Shown one piece after another: positions 21,316 to 30,250 of a stretch of DNA of 33,445 nucleotides. Both the position numbers and the translations under genes were made by a program. Positions within the stretch are counted from its first letter, which is position 1. Each line of letters starts with the position of its first letter. The stretch is from an uncultured Lachnospiraceae bacterium (GTDB lineage: Bacteria; Bacillota; Clostridia; Lachnospirales; Lachnospiraceae). The notes below the pieces were generated by a model. That model did no database searches. It saw nothing but the letters and a program-made list of their open reading frames with translations, and had not been told where the DNA came from. The stretch covers positions 1 through 33,445 of the forward strand of contig CANQWV010000012.1 of the NCBI GenBank assembly GCA_947627645.1, read 5' to 3'.

Positions 21316-23385
21316 CTAGATCGCTCCTTCTTTTGTCATCTGTGTCAGTACTTCCTTCAGCCTGGTGCGCGCCTCCTCAATCGTCGCGTTGTCAAGCTGC
21401 GCCCCCGCGATATTCATATGTCCGCCTCCGCCCAGCCGCTCCATAATGATCTGCACATTCACCTCATCGATCGCCCGGGCGCTGATGTAGATCTTCTGGT
21501 TAAACTCCGTCAGCACAAAGGACGCCTTGACCCCAATGATGTTCAGCAGCTCGTTCGCCGCCTGCGCGCCGACCACCGTAGGGCTCTCGATACCCTCGCT
21601 CGGGCAGACGCTGATCGCATAGCAGCCCATGAACGCCTCCGCATGGCGCACCGCCTCGGCACGGGCCTTGTAGGTGTCCATATCGTTCCGGAAATATTTG
21701 CGTACGCGCGTCATATCGGCGCCATTCCTGCGCAGGAAAGCCGCCGCCTCAAAGGTGCGCATACCCGTCTTCGCCACAAAGTTGTTTGTATCGACGATAA
21801 TACCCGCATAGATGCAGTCCGCCTCGATCGGCTTCAGCTTAATGCTCTCATCGTAATACTGCAGAATCTCCGCGATCATCTCACAGGCGGAAGACGCAGA
21901 CGGCTCAAGATAGGACAGAGAGGCATTCTCAATCTGCTCGGATCCCTGCCTGTGGTGGTCAAGAACCACGATTGTCCTCGTCAGATAGAGAAGCTCCTCG
22001 CACTCAACCATCTTGGGACGGTTGGTGTCGACCACCACCACCACCACCGTATTCTGATTCGTCATCTCTACTGCCTGCTCATGCGTGAGAAAAAGCTTCT
22101 CCTCGCGTGCATCCCCGCTCCGGAGCGTCTCCACCCAGGGCCGGATGCTGCTGTTGACCTCCCCGAGCACGATATGTGCCGGCTTGCCCGCTTCCCTGGC
22201 CGCCCGGCATACGCCGACGCTCGCGCCAAGCGAATCAATGTCCGTGATCTTGTGTCCCATGACGATGATCCGCTCCTTTGTATTGATCAGCTCGCGCAGC
22301 GCCTGAGCCTTTACCCTGGCACGCACCCTTGTATTACGCTCGGCCCGCTGTGTCTTTCCGCCAAAGAACGTAAGCTTCTCATGATCCTTGACCACCACCT
22401 GGTCGCCGCCGCGTGCGAGCGCCATCTCCATCGCGCCGCGCGCCGCCTCATAATTCTGCGTATAATCCGGGTGATTCAGGCCAATACCGATGCTGATCGT
22501 CATACTGATCGAATTGCCGATGTTTACGGTCTTGACATCCTCAAGGACAGAAAAGCGATCCTCCTCCATCCCCGCGAGACCTTTCTGGTTCATGACCAGA
22601 AGGTACTTATCTTTCTCAAGCTTTTTGATCAGTCCGCCCATTGCGGAGACATACTTCGTGATCTTCCGGTCGATCAGCGCCTCCAGCATGGAACGCCTGA
22701 CGTCCTCGACGCTGTCCGCCGCCTCGTCGTAGTTATCCATATAGAGCAGGCCTACGATCGGCTTCTGCTCGAAATTCTCTTTTTTGAGCGCGTTGATCTC
22801 CGTGATGTCGAAAAAATAAACCTCCACCACGCTGTTCCCTTCCTCCGCAGCCTCCACGCCCGGAAGCTCCTTAAGCATCTCATCCAGCGAAATCCTGCGT
22901 ATGCAGACATTGTATGTCCTGCCATTGTGCGTGATCTCGGCGTTTCCTCCCTCTTCCTTTGGCGAGAGACAGGACAGATCGAACTGCGGAAACAGGGCGG
23001 TGATGTTCTTGTGCCCGCTCCCTTCTTTCCCCGCCAGCTCTGCAAGCCTGTCATTCATCCAGAGAACCCTGCCGTCTGTCTGCAGGAGTCCCTGCGGGAG
23101 CACAGACCCCTTCAGCATCTCATGCTCAACGTTATGATACTGATTCGCGAAATCTACCAGCTCGATCAGCACACGCGGCCTGTAGTACAGATCCAGAAGC
23201 AAAACCGTCAGCAAAACCACCACAGTGAACCCACCGACGATCGCGCCTGCCAGAGTGTCCACGTAAAGCACCGCTGCCGTCAGTCCGATTAGAAAAAGCG
23301 GAAGAAGTATGCACCAGTACCAATGCCGCATCAGTTTGCCGCTGTATTTCAGATGTACTTTATTGCCTGTCTTGTCCTCTTTCAT
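21316..23385 (-). CDS. gdpP: Cyclic-di-AMP phosphodiesterase GdpP (DHH/DHHA1 family)
   Basis: GdpP hydrolyses the second messenger c-di-AMP at the membrane. From ATG 23385 the 689 residues contain two membrane segments near the N-terminus (WCILLPLFLIGLTAAVLY and the following AGAIVGGFTVVVLLTVLLL). A PAS-like domain, a degenerate GGDEF domain and a DHH-DHHA1 phosphodiesterase follow. Catalytic motifs seen are GHKITDIDSLGASVG, VVVVDTNRP, VVLDHHRQGS, AGIIVDTNNF and GGGGHMNIAGAQ. The longer open frame up to 23664 would add 93 Arg/Pro-rich residues not found in the family and would include the promoter, so I reject it. GGAG lies six bases before ATG 23385. The gene heads the gdpP-rplI-dnaB operon. 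Confidence 0.93.
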   Translation of the reverse strand: MKEDKTGNKVHLKYSGKLMRHWYWCILLPLFLIGLTAAVLYVDTLAGAIVGGFTVVVLLTVLLLDLYYRPRVLIELVDFANQYHNVEHEMLKGSVLPQGLLQTDGRVLWMNDRLAELAGKEGSGHKNITALFPQFDLSCLSPKEEGGNAEITHNGRTYNVCIRRISLDEMLKELPGVEAAEEGNSVVEVYFFDITEINALKKENFEQKPIVGLLYMDNYDEAADSVEDVRRSMLEALIDRKITKYVSAMGGLIKKLEKDKYLLVMNQKGLAGMEEDRFSVLEDVKTVNIGNSISMTISIGIGLNHPDYTQNYEAARGAMEMALARGGDQVVVKDHEKLTFFGGKTQRAERNTRVRARVKAQALRELINTKERIIVMGHKITDIDSLGASVGVCRAAREAGKPAHIVLGEVNSSIRPWVETLRSGDAREEKLFLTHEQAVEMTNQNTVVVVVVDTNRPKMVECEELLYLTRTIVVLDHHRQGSEQIENASLSYLEPSASSACEMIAEILQYYDESIKLKPIEADCIYAGIIVDTNNFVAKTGMRTFEAAAFLRRNGADMTRVRKYFRNDMDTYKARAEAVRHAEAFMGCYAISVCPSEGIESPTVVGAQAANELLNIIGVKASFVLTEFNQKIYISARAIDEVNVQIIMERLGGGGHMNIAGAQLDNATIEEARTRLKEVLTQMTKEGAI

Positions 23386-23594
23386 AGCCGTCTCCATAGC
23401 GTCCATTACGGTGTCCAGCCCTGGATACCGCCTCTGTCTGCTCCGTGCCCTGAGGTATGCAGCCCGGCATACCCCAAGGGGTACGGGCAGCTCCACCCTG
23501 CGGGATGGAAGCCGCCGCCCGGATCTTGTCCTTACAGCCTTTATAACGGATGCTTCGCCCGGGCCCGGCTGCAACACCGGCTGAATCTGTATCA
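23386..23594 (-). promoter_or_regulatory. Long structured gdpP leader with a CsoR-like palindrome
   Basis: About 210 bases lie between the predicted start of transcription and ATG 23385. On the minus strand, GCCCG-TACCCC-TT-GGGGTA-TGC-CGGGC forms a strong stem around 23462-23488. Its centre, TACCCCAAGGGGTA (23470-23483 on the plus strand), is a perfect palindrome resembling the copA operator. No riboswitch class is recognised. Confidence 0.5.
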
Positions 23595-23600
23595 AGACAG

Positions 23601-23629
23601 AGTATAGCATATTCTGCTGTTTTATGAAA
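23601..23629 (-). promoter_or_regulatory. gdpP operon promoter
   Basis: On the minus strand TTTCAT (23629-23624) and TATACT (23606-23601) are 17 bases apart, and a TG one base before the -10 makes it extended. It overlaps the stop codon of the upstream SpaA-type gene, with no terminator between them. Confidence 0.65.
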
Positions 23630-26600
23630 GTCTTTTCTTTCTCTTCTGTATAAGGGCAAGCCAAACGACGGCGCAGGCTGAGGCGGCCATCGCGGAAATC
23701 GGGGGCAAAAGCTCCGTATCATCCCCGGTCTTAGGAGCCTTGCCTTGTACCGGCTCTTCCCGCTCATTTTTCAGCTCCAGACTGCAGGTGACCACATCCG
23801 TCTTCCCGTCTTTCCAGGCGAACCGCACCGGGTGAGCCGTATCGTCCAGCCGGTACCCCGGGAGCGTTTTGGTCTCTTTCAGCGTATAGACGGCTTCTTC
23901 CTTATAAATGCCGTTCTTGTAATCCGCGATCGGATAGAGCGCGGAGCTCGCGCAACCATCCTTGCCTGTCGTCATTGTCTCAAGCTGTCTGCCGGCACTG
24001 TCATACAAAGTGAATTCCACACCTTCCATCGGCTGACCCGTAGCCTTGTCCGTCTTGCGGATCAGCACTTTTCCCTGTGTGCAGGCATCTTTCATCCTGA
24101 CCACCTGTATCTTTCCCGTGTTCTTCACCTGGAATTCGATCTCCTCCGCGATCACGTAGCCTTTTGGCGCCGACTCCTCCCTCAGCATATAAGTTTCTCC
24201 GGCCTCCAGTCCGCTGATCATGTGAGGCTTTTTCTTTGAAACCCATTCATCGACAAGAGTTCCATCCTTGGCCCGCAGCTGCAGCCTGGCTCCTGGCAGC
24301 TCCTTTCCACCCGTCATATCGGTTTTTGAGACTTTCACCCGGATCGGCTGATTCTCGAACGTATAGTCAAAGACCACCTGCTGCATTTCCTCTCCGGCAT
24401 ATTCGAAGGTAAATTCTTTTTTCTCCCCGCTTGACGCATACCCGGCAGGCGCTTTCACCTCTTTCACATAGTAGGTGCCGCCTATGGGAAGATCCGCCGA
24501 AAAGACAAGCTTTCCGTCCTCTCCAGTCGTCTTCTGCTCAATCACTGTGTCCTTTTTTATAAGTATTGTTCCGTCCGTCCCGGATATGTCCGCTCCGGCG
24601 CACAATGCAAAAACGCCGCCGGAAAGCACTCGTTCTGATCCCTTCTCTTTTTTCAGAACCGTCACCATGAGCTTCTGGCGGCTGTTCTGCCATTCCTCGT
24701 CGTAGGTCACGACAGGGGTATCCTGATCCCGGTAGGTAAGATCGATCTCCCGCCGCCCGGAATCCAGCACAAATCCCTCCGCAGTCTCTTTCTCCACGAC
24801 ATAATACTTCCCAAGAGGCAAGTCCTTCGTCCTTGCATACCCGAGCGAGTCTGTCGTAATGGTTTCCACCAGCTCATCCTTCTGATAATAGTCTTCGCTC
24901 ACGCCGTCGGCCGCTTTGACTGGCTCCGCGGCGTATACTTCAAACACCACCTCGCGCAGGGAGCCGGAAATATATCCGAATACGGCGTCGATCGTCCCGG
25001 CCACCATCTCGTTCCATGTGACCGAATCCACAAACTCTCCCGTCTTACTGATGATGATGCGTCCAACCGGAACCGCGTCTTCCATCTTTACTTTCTGAAC
25101 CTCCTCACTGTCTGACACGGTAAACGCAATCTCCTCTGCCCGGAGATATCCATATGGCGCAAGCTCCTCCCTTAAGATATAGCTTTCCCCGATATGAAGC
25201 CCCATGATCCGATGAGGATTTTCTTTCTCTGAGATCCAGGAATCGATCACATTTCCTTTTTGATCCAGAACGCTCAGGGAAGCCCCGTCAAGCTCCGTTC
25301 CCGTGGTGAGATCCGCTTTGGTGAATTCCACCTGGGTAGGTTTATCCTCGAAAGCTGCCTCCAGCCTCACCGTTTCCGTATTCTGCCCCTCATACATCGC
25401 CGAAAGCTCCACCGTATCCTCCGACAGCAGAAAACCCTCCGGAGCCTGGAGCTCCCGGACATAATATGTGCCGAAGGGCAGATCCTTTTCAAACACTGCC
25501 TTTCCATCCTCGCCTGTCACAGCCGTCGCAAGCAGCGTTTCTGCCTCGACAAGGACTCTCCCATTCTGCTCGATATCCTCTTTCGCATAGAGTCCGAATT
25601 CTGCCCCGGCAAGCAGATCCCCGTTCACCGCGTTTTTCTTTATTACCGTGATCTCCACCTTCTGGCGCTCGTTCGTAAATTCCACGGTATTAGTAACCAC
25701 CGGAGTATCCTGGTCTGCATAGACAAGCTCGGAGAACTGTTCCTCTGCATTGTACACATATCCATCCGGGGCCGCTTTCTCTATGATCCGGTATTTCCCC
25801 AGCGGAAGCTCCTCCAGGATTCCTTCTCCATTTTCATCGGTCATCACCGCGCCGACCAGGGTTCCCTGCGCATATTCCAGAACCCGGCTGCCATCCTCCT
25901 CCTTCTGGAAGTCAGCCGTGTAGATATCCTCCGCCGCGTAAACTTCATAGACGGCTCCTGCGAGCGCTTCCTTTTCATAGATAAAATCTTCTCCGTAATC
26001 CTTCAGGACTTCCCCTGTCTTGACGATTTTCAGTCGGCCTTTGACCGGATGGTTCGACGCAACCACCTCAATAACGGCGTCTCCGGAAATTCCGTCCATG
26101 CGGTAAGCAGTATTGTTGTCTACCGTCACCTCGATCGTTCTGTCGCCTAATGTATAGCCGTCCGGAGCGGTGACCTCCTCAATCCGGTAATGCCCCCTCG
26201 GAAGGCTCTGCGGAAGGATCAGACTGCCTTCTTCATCTGTGAAATAGGAAGTATGCTTTACTTCCTTCGGATAGGTCGTCACCTGCTCCACGTATTCTCC
26301 TGCGTCGATATCGTATACCCGGAACTCCGTATTTGCTTCCAGAACTGTCTGCTGCGTCTCGTCGTCGCATTTAATGATCTTAAGCCTGGCCTCAAACTCA
26401 TCGTCAACGAGAACTCTCCAGGCCTGCGGCTTGTCCGGGTCGTTCTCCGTAATCCTCACCTCAAAGTCATTCACTGCGGCGAACCCGGCCGGAACGGTTG
26501 TCTCGCGCACAAGATATGTGCCGAAGGGCAGAGGAGCAGAGCAGGCATACCCGGTGGCATCCGTGAAGATTTCTGTCTGGCCATTCGGTCCGAGTGCAAC

Positions 26601-29129
26601 AGGAGACGCAGACGAAAAGTCGTACGAGCCGTCCGCATTCTTCTTCAGAGAGCTTACAAGATAAGCTGTAAAACCGGCTCCCTCCAGCGTCTTTGCGTCG
26701 TCTTTTCCATTCCCGGCGATCTTGATGAGCTGGAAGGGCTGACGAATTACGGTCTCATTGGAGATACACTCTTTCTCGACCACCAGTTCACTTCCGCCCG
26801 CAGCCGTAAACACGACATCGTGCTCCTGCCCGTCAAGCAGATATCCGTTTGATGGGCTGATCTCCTTGACGTAATAGCTTCCCATATACAGGTTGTCCAC
26901 AGCCGCCTCGCCATTTGCATCCGTCGTGAGCGTCGCCACCTGTGTCCCTGCCCGGAACAGCACTCCTGACACGCCGTCCGGATGAACGATGTCCCCGCGC
27001 GCATACAAACCGTAGACCGCGCCCTCCAGCGTGGCGTCTCCCTGCGGTACGCCTGTCTGACCATCCTTTTTGACCAGGCGCAGCTTTCCGCTTACCCTTT
27101 CGTCCGTCGCAGCGCAGACGAGATCTGTCCCGCTCTGGATTGCTTCTTTCACATTCAGCGTCTTAACCTCCCGGCTGCACTGATAGCCTGCCGGCGGCGT
27201 GATTTCTTTCAGATAGACCGTATCCAGCAGCTGCGTCAGCTGCAGGGAAGCCGATCCTTTTTCATCCGTAGCCGGGAGCGTGCCGAGCAGACTGGTGCAG
27301 TCCGAGTCCTCATAGACGCCGTATACCGCTCCCGCCAGAGGCTTTTCGGTCTGTGCGTCCTTCTTTTGAAGCACGATCTTGACAGACGTGATCCACTTCA
27401 CCTTGAAATCTACATAACACTCTTCCTCCACACTGTTGCCAAACACCAGATCCTGCAGTCCTTCCCCGGTTGAAATCTTATACGCGGAGTAATCTCTGCT
27501 AAGTCCGCCTTTCATGGTCGAGGCCCAGACGGAATCCACCTCATACGCCTGCGAGAGCGGCGCGGTCAGATAAAACTCTGTCCCGCCCGTAATCGTCACA
27601 TTTGCTCCCGCCTTGCTGGTCTTCTGTGTCGTCTCGTTGTGCAGCTTCACGCCGTCTGGCAGCTTAAATTCGATCGACTGTGCGCTGTCCGCCTTGAATT
27701 TGATCTTTTTTGTCCTCTGCTGCTTCGGATTATCCGGATCCAGATAAGCGGTCGTGCTGGCCTCTGAAAACTCCATGTCTACCTGCGGGATATCCGGCTG
27801 ACTGACACAATAATCATACATCTCCAGTGCCAGCTGTTTGCCTTTCTCACTGGCTCCGGCAAAAGCGTCAGAGCTTCCGTTTGCGTAGGCAGCCGCAAGG
27901 TGCGTAATGATAAACCTCTGCCCCTCGCCGAAGCTGGGATACCGTTCCGCAAAGAAGCCTTCGTCCCCGGCCGCCTTTGTTCCGTAATAGCATACCTTTG
28001 CAAGTGCTTTCCCGTCTTTTATCCTTGTGACCTTATAGTTGTTGCTCGACGGCGCCCACTTGGACGGCTGAATGCAATACGCCGTGGCTGTGATATCGTC
28101 AAACGACACCGTAAACTTGTATGTCAGGATGCTGCCATAGCCATAGTCCGCATAATTGTATGGGGAAGCGGCTCTTGTCACCGTGACAGCCGTGATCGCC
28201 ATCGTCATGATCCCGCTCTCGTCTCCAATCGACGCATAGAATGTCATCGATTCGCCCGGAGCCAGGCCGAACGGATCGAGACCCTGCTCCTGTGCCTCTT
28301 CAAAGACCTTTTCAAGCAGCTCCTCCGTCTCAGTCTCCTCAGCGTCCGCCTCAGTTTCCTCTCCGGCGTGAGGCGTATTCCAAGCCTCTTCTGCCTCTGT
28401 CTGCGAACCCGGAGCTGTCTCCGCCCCGGGATCCATCTGGGATGCTTCCCCCGCTTCAGGCGCCGCATCCATCGCTGGAATTTCTTCCAACGATGCCTCT
28501 GTCCCGGCTGTCACTTCTTGTGATGCCTCCGCTCCGTCTGCCGCCTCTGCCCCGTCTGCCGCCTCCGACGACGCCTCTGCCCCGCCTGCCGCTTCCGACG
28601 ACGCCTCTACTCCGTCTGCCGCCTCCGACGACGCCTCTACTCCGCCTGCCGCCTCCGACGACGCCTCTGCTCCGCCTGCCGCTCCCGGTGACGCCTCTGT
28701 CCCGGAATCCGCCTCTGTCTGTGGCTCTGTCCCAGCCCCCGCTTCCGCGAGTTCCGTCTGGATCTGTGACCCGCAGCCGTCTCCCGGAGAAGATTCCTCA
28801 TTTCTCTCTGCGTTTTGCATCTGTTCCTGCTCCCCAAAGAAGCCTGGCTGGGTCTCTGTCCCACTGCTTCCGGATGTTTCGGCAGTCTTTAATCCTGCCG
28901 CGTCCTTTCCGGATGAATCTGAAAGTTTTTCTGTACGGTTTCCTTCTCCCGCATCCTCTTCCTGCACCGCCCCTTCCTCAGCCGCGCGTATCTTCTGTAT
29001 TTTTTCGGTCTCCTCGGTATGCATTGTCTCTTCACTGGCCTGCAGGTATGCGCCTGCCGAAAACAACACTAAAACCATGCAGGCGAGCAAAACAGCGCCT
29101 GTCCTTCTGATCCATTTGAAATTTTTCAT
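23622..29129 (-). CDS. Giant SpaA/Cna-B repeat surface adhesin with thioester-like head and APKTG sorting signal
   Basis: The 1835-residue protein has a signal peptide (RTGAVLLACMVLVLFSAGAY) and about 250 residues of Glu/Ala/Ser/Gly low-complexity sequence including 10-residue EASSEAAGG- repeats. A folded head follows, with AYCIQPSKWAPSS (C352) and FIITHLAAAYANG, resembling surface thioester domains. The stalk has about eleven SpaA/Cna-B domains, most ending in a Y--KE--AP-GY type E-box that would form an isopeptide bond. The C-terminus has KAPKTGDDTE, a membrane segment and RKKRLS, a class of sortase signal. It is probably a wall-anchored adhesin or a pilin-like stalk. The ATG 29129 lies after AAAGGAG; an in-frame GTG at 29147 precedes that site. 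It sits between rpsR and gdpP, with its own regulated-looking promoter. Confidence 0.93.
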   Translation of the reverse strand: MKNFKWIRRTGAVLLACMVLVLFSAGAYLQASEETMHTEETEKIQKIRAAEEGAVQEEDAGEGNRTEKLSDSSGKDAAGLKTAETSGSSGTETQPGFFGEQEQMQNAERNEESSPGDGCGSQIQTELAEAGAGTEPQTEADSGTEASPGAAGGAEASSEAAGGVEASSEAADGVEASSEAAGGAEASSEAADGAEAADGAEASQEVTAGTEASLEEIPAMDAAPEAGEASQMDPGAETAPGSQTEAEEAWNTPHAGEETEADAEETETEELLEKVFEEAQEQGLDPFGLAPGESMTFYASIGDESGIMTMAITAVTVTRAASPYNYADYGYGSILTYKFTVSFDDITATAYCIQPSKWAPSSNNYKVTRIKDGKALAKVCYYGTKAAGDEGFFAERYPSFGEGQRFIITHLAAAYANGSSDAFAGASEKGKQLALEMYDYCVSQPDIPQVDMEFSEASTTAYLDPDNPKQQRTKKIKFKADSAQSIEFKLPDGVKLHNETTQKTSKAGANVTITGGTEFYLTAPLSQAYEVDSVWASTMKGGLSRDYSAYKISTGEGLQDLVFGNSVEEECYVDFKVKWITSVKIVLQKKDAQTEKPLAGAVYGVYEDSDCTSLLGTLPATDEKGSASLQLTQLLDTVYLKEITPPAGYQCSREVKTLNVKEAIQSGTDLVCAATDERVSGKLRLVKKDGQTGVPQGDATLEGAVYGLYARGDIVHPDGVSGVLFRAGTQVATLTTDANGEAAVDNLYMGSYYVKEISPSNGYLLDGQEHDVVFTAAGGSELVVEKECISNETVIRQPFQLIKIAGNGKDDAKTLEGAGFTAYLVSSLKKNADGSYDFSSASPVALGPNGQTEIFTDATGYACSAPLPFGTYLVRETTVPAGFAAVNDFEVRITENDPDKPQAWRVLVDDEFEARLKIIKCDDETQQTVLEANTEFRVYDIDAGEYVEQVTTYPKEVKHTSYFTDEEGSLILPQSLPRGHYRIEEVTAPDGYTLGDRTIEVTVDNNTAYRMDGISGDAVIEVVASNHPVKGRLKIVKTGEVLKDYGEDFIYEKEALAGAVYEVYAAEDIYTADFQKEEDGSRVLEYAQGTLVGAVMTDENGEGILEELPLGKYRIIEKAAPDGYVYNAEEQFSELVYADQDTPVVTNTVEFTNERQKVEITVIKKNAVNGDLLAGAEFGLYAKEDIEQNGRVLVEAETLLATAVTGEDGKAVFEKDLPFGTYYVRELQAPEGFLLSEDTVELSAMYEGQNTETVRLEAAFEDKPTQVEFTKADLTTGTELDGASLSVLDQKGNVIDSWISEKENPHRIMGLHIGESYILREELAPYGYLRAEEIAFTVSDSEEVQKVKMEDAVPVGRIIISKTGEFVDSVTWNEMVAGTIDAVFGYISGSLREVVFEVYAAEPVKAADGVSEDYYQKDELVETITTDSLGYARTKDLPLGKYYVVEKETAEGFVLDSGRREIDLTYRDQDTPVVTYDEEWQNSRQKLMVTVLKKEKGSERVLSGGVFALCAGADISGTDGTILIKKDTVIEQKTTGEDGKLVFSADLPIGGTYYVKEVKAPAGYASSGEKKEFTFEYAGEEMQQVVFDYTFENQPIRVKVSKTDMTGGKELPGARLQLRAKDGTLVDEWVSKKKPHMISGLEAGETYMLREESAPKGYVIAEEIEFQVKNTGKIQVVRMKDACTQGKVLIRKTDKATGQPMEGVEFTLYDSAGRQLETMTTGKDGCASSALYPIADYKNGIYKEEAVYTLKETKTLPGYRLDDTAHPVRFAWKDGKTDVVTCSLELKNEREEPVQGKAPKTGDDTELLPPISAMAASACAVVWLALIQKRKKRLS
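28510..28710 (-). repeat. 30-bp coding repeat in the SpaA-type protein N-terminus
   Basis: About six 10-codon units encode EASSEAAGG- with Gly/Asp and Ala/Val swaps. The repeated plus-strand word is GCCTCCGACGACGCCTCT. The tract is a likely site of copy-number variation. Confidence 0.85.
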
Positions 29130-29225
29130 AGACTCTCCTTTCCTCACATTAAAGATTTCTCTTCATCAGAAAACATAAACAGGGAATGGCCGGCGAACGC
29201 CGTTAGGTCTTCAGATGTTGTCGTT

Positions 29226-29254
29226 ATGATAGCACAGTTTTAGTGATATTTCAA
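29226..29254 (-). promoter_or_regulatory. Promoter of the SpaA-type adhesin
   Basis: On the minus strand TTGAAA (29254-29249) and TATCAT (29231-29226) are 17 bases apart, with an extended TG before the -10. Confidence 0.75.
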
Positions 29255-29269
29255 TACTGTTTTGTGATA
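29237..29269. promoter_or_regulatory. Direct-repeat operator around the adhesin -35 box
   Basis: GTTTTAGTGATA (29237-29248) and GTTTTGTGATA (29259-29269) are direct repeats 22 bases apart, two helical turns. They flank the -35 box, and an AATTTTAAAATT palindrome lies just upstream. This looks like a binding site for a dimeric regulator. Confidence 0.5.
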
Positions 29270-29342
29270 AATTTTAAAATTATTGCTTTCTCACTATTGT
29301 TTTGAGCGTTTTTCGTTCAAATTGTCATATGAAATGAAGGAT

Positions 29343-29391
29343 AAAAAACTGCCGATCGCAGCTTCCATTCGGAAACGCCGCTCTCGGCAGT
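29343..29391 (-). terminator. Rho-independent terminator after rpsR
   Basis: ACTGCCGA (29349-29356) pairs with TCGGCAGT (29384-29391). On the minus strand the stem is followed by TTTTTTATCC. It lies 31 bases past the rpsR stop and ends the rpsF-ssb-rpsR operon. Confidence 0.8.
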
Positions 29392-29421
29392 CTTTTGTCA
29401 TTCCAAAGAGAAATCCGTCGA

Positions 29422-29685
29422 TCAGTCCTGAACGTACGGCATAAGCGCAACGTGGCGTGCTCTCTTGATCGCTACAGTCAGCGCGCGCTGATGCTTCGCG
29501 CAGTTGCCCGTGATTCTTCTCGGAAGAATCTTGCCTCTCTCAGACACATATCTCTTAAGCTTGTTCACGTCCTTGTAATCGATCTCATTGTTCTCCTTGC
29601 CGCAGAAAACACAGACTTTCTTTCTCCTGCGGACGCCGCCCCGTCTCTTCATCGGAGCATCGCTTCTATCCTTGCTGAATGCCAT
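29422..29685 (-). CDS. rpsR: 30S ribosomal protein S18 (zinc-binding form)
   Basis: The 87-residue ribosomal protein matches S18 through [40 protein letters not shown] and [12 protein letters not shown]. It keeps the four zinc ligands C25, C28, C62 and H65, so it is the zinc-containing form rather than a zinc-free paralogue. In the 30S subunit it pairs with S6, which is encoded two genes upstream. AAAGGAGG precedes the ATG. The rpsF-ssb-rpsR order is the conserved bacterial arrangement, and a terminator follows. Confidence 0.97.
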   Translation of the reverse strand: MAFSKDRSDAPMKRRGGVRRRKKVCVFCGKENNEIDYKDVNKLKRYVSERGKILPRRITGNCAKHQRALTVAIKRARHVALMPYVQD

Positions 29686-29748
29686 TTGCTATTCCTCCTT
29701 TTACGCAAAATCTCTAAATGATCCGCCTGTCTGCCACAGGACTTCTGA

Positions 29749-30231
29749 CTATTTAAACGGGAGCTCCTCGTCAATTCCCTCCGGAATATTGATAAACCCG
29801 TCCGCTGCTGCCGCCTGGCTCGGTCTCGGAGCCTGCTGCTGATATGGAGCCTGCGGCTGATACGAAGCCTGCGGCTGGTACGGCATACCGTCCTCTCTGG
29901 CCGAAGCAGCCTTGCTCTCTGCAAACTCCTGCTCCTCAACTACCACTTCTGTCGTATAAACCTTTACGCCATCCTTGTTCGTATAGCTTCCGGTCTGGAT
30001 ATGGCCCGTAACAGCAATCTTTGTTCCTTTGCGAAGATACTTCTCCGCGAACTCAGCGTTTCTGCCAAACGTAACACAGCTAATGAAATCTGCGGTCTGC
30101 TCGCCTCCATCGCGGCGAAACCTGCGGTCAACCGCCAGCGTATATCTGGCAACTGCCATTGCATTCTCGCCTGCGGAATACCGCACCTCGGGATCCCTAG
30201 TCAACCGCCCCATTAAAATAACTTTGTTCAT
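29749..30231 (-). CDS. ssb: Single-stranded DNA-binding protein
   Basis: This 160-residue protein coats single-stranded DNA during replication and repair. The OB-fold spans about residues 1-105 (MNKVILMGRLTRDPEVRYS, then FISCVTFGRNAEFAEKYLRK and GSYTNKDGVKVYTTEVVVE). A disordered linker rich in Gln, Pro and Ala with YQPQA repeats follows. The acidic tip is DEELPFK, close to the DDDIPF-type tail that recruits partner proteins. AGAGGAAA precedes the ATG. Its position between rpsF and rpsR is the usual one for the main SSB of Firmicutes. Confidence 0.97.
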   Translation of the reverse strand: MNKVILMGRLTRDPEVRYSAGENAMAVARYTLAVDRRFRRDGGEQTADFISCVTFGRNAEFAEKYLRKGTKIAVTGHIQTGSYTNKDGVKVYTTEVVVEEQEFAESKAASAREDGMPYQPQASYQPQAPYQQQAPRPSQAAAADGFINIPEGIDEELPFK

Positions 30232-30250
30232 TCATTTCCTCTCTTTCTAT

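Noticed and set aside
22017-22052. Dense run of ACC triplets
   Set aside because: It encodes the valine run VVVVVV-D of the GdpP phosphodiesterase domain and is explained by the gene.
21418-23292. Plus-strand open frame of 624 codons opposite gdpP
   Set aside because: It mirrors the gdpP codons and has no domain or ribosome site.
23386-23664. N-terminal extension of GdpP by 93 residues
   Set aside because: The extension is Arg/Pro-rich, unlike the family, and would include the predicted promoter. ATG 23385 has a ribosome site and leads directly into the membrane segments.
28241-29110. Plus-strand proline/leucine-rich open frame opposite the adhesin N-terminus
   Set aside because: It is the antisense of a low-complexity Glu/Ala/Ser repeat, which naturally yields Pro/Leu-rich sequence.
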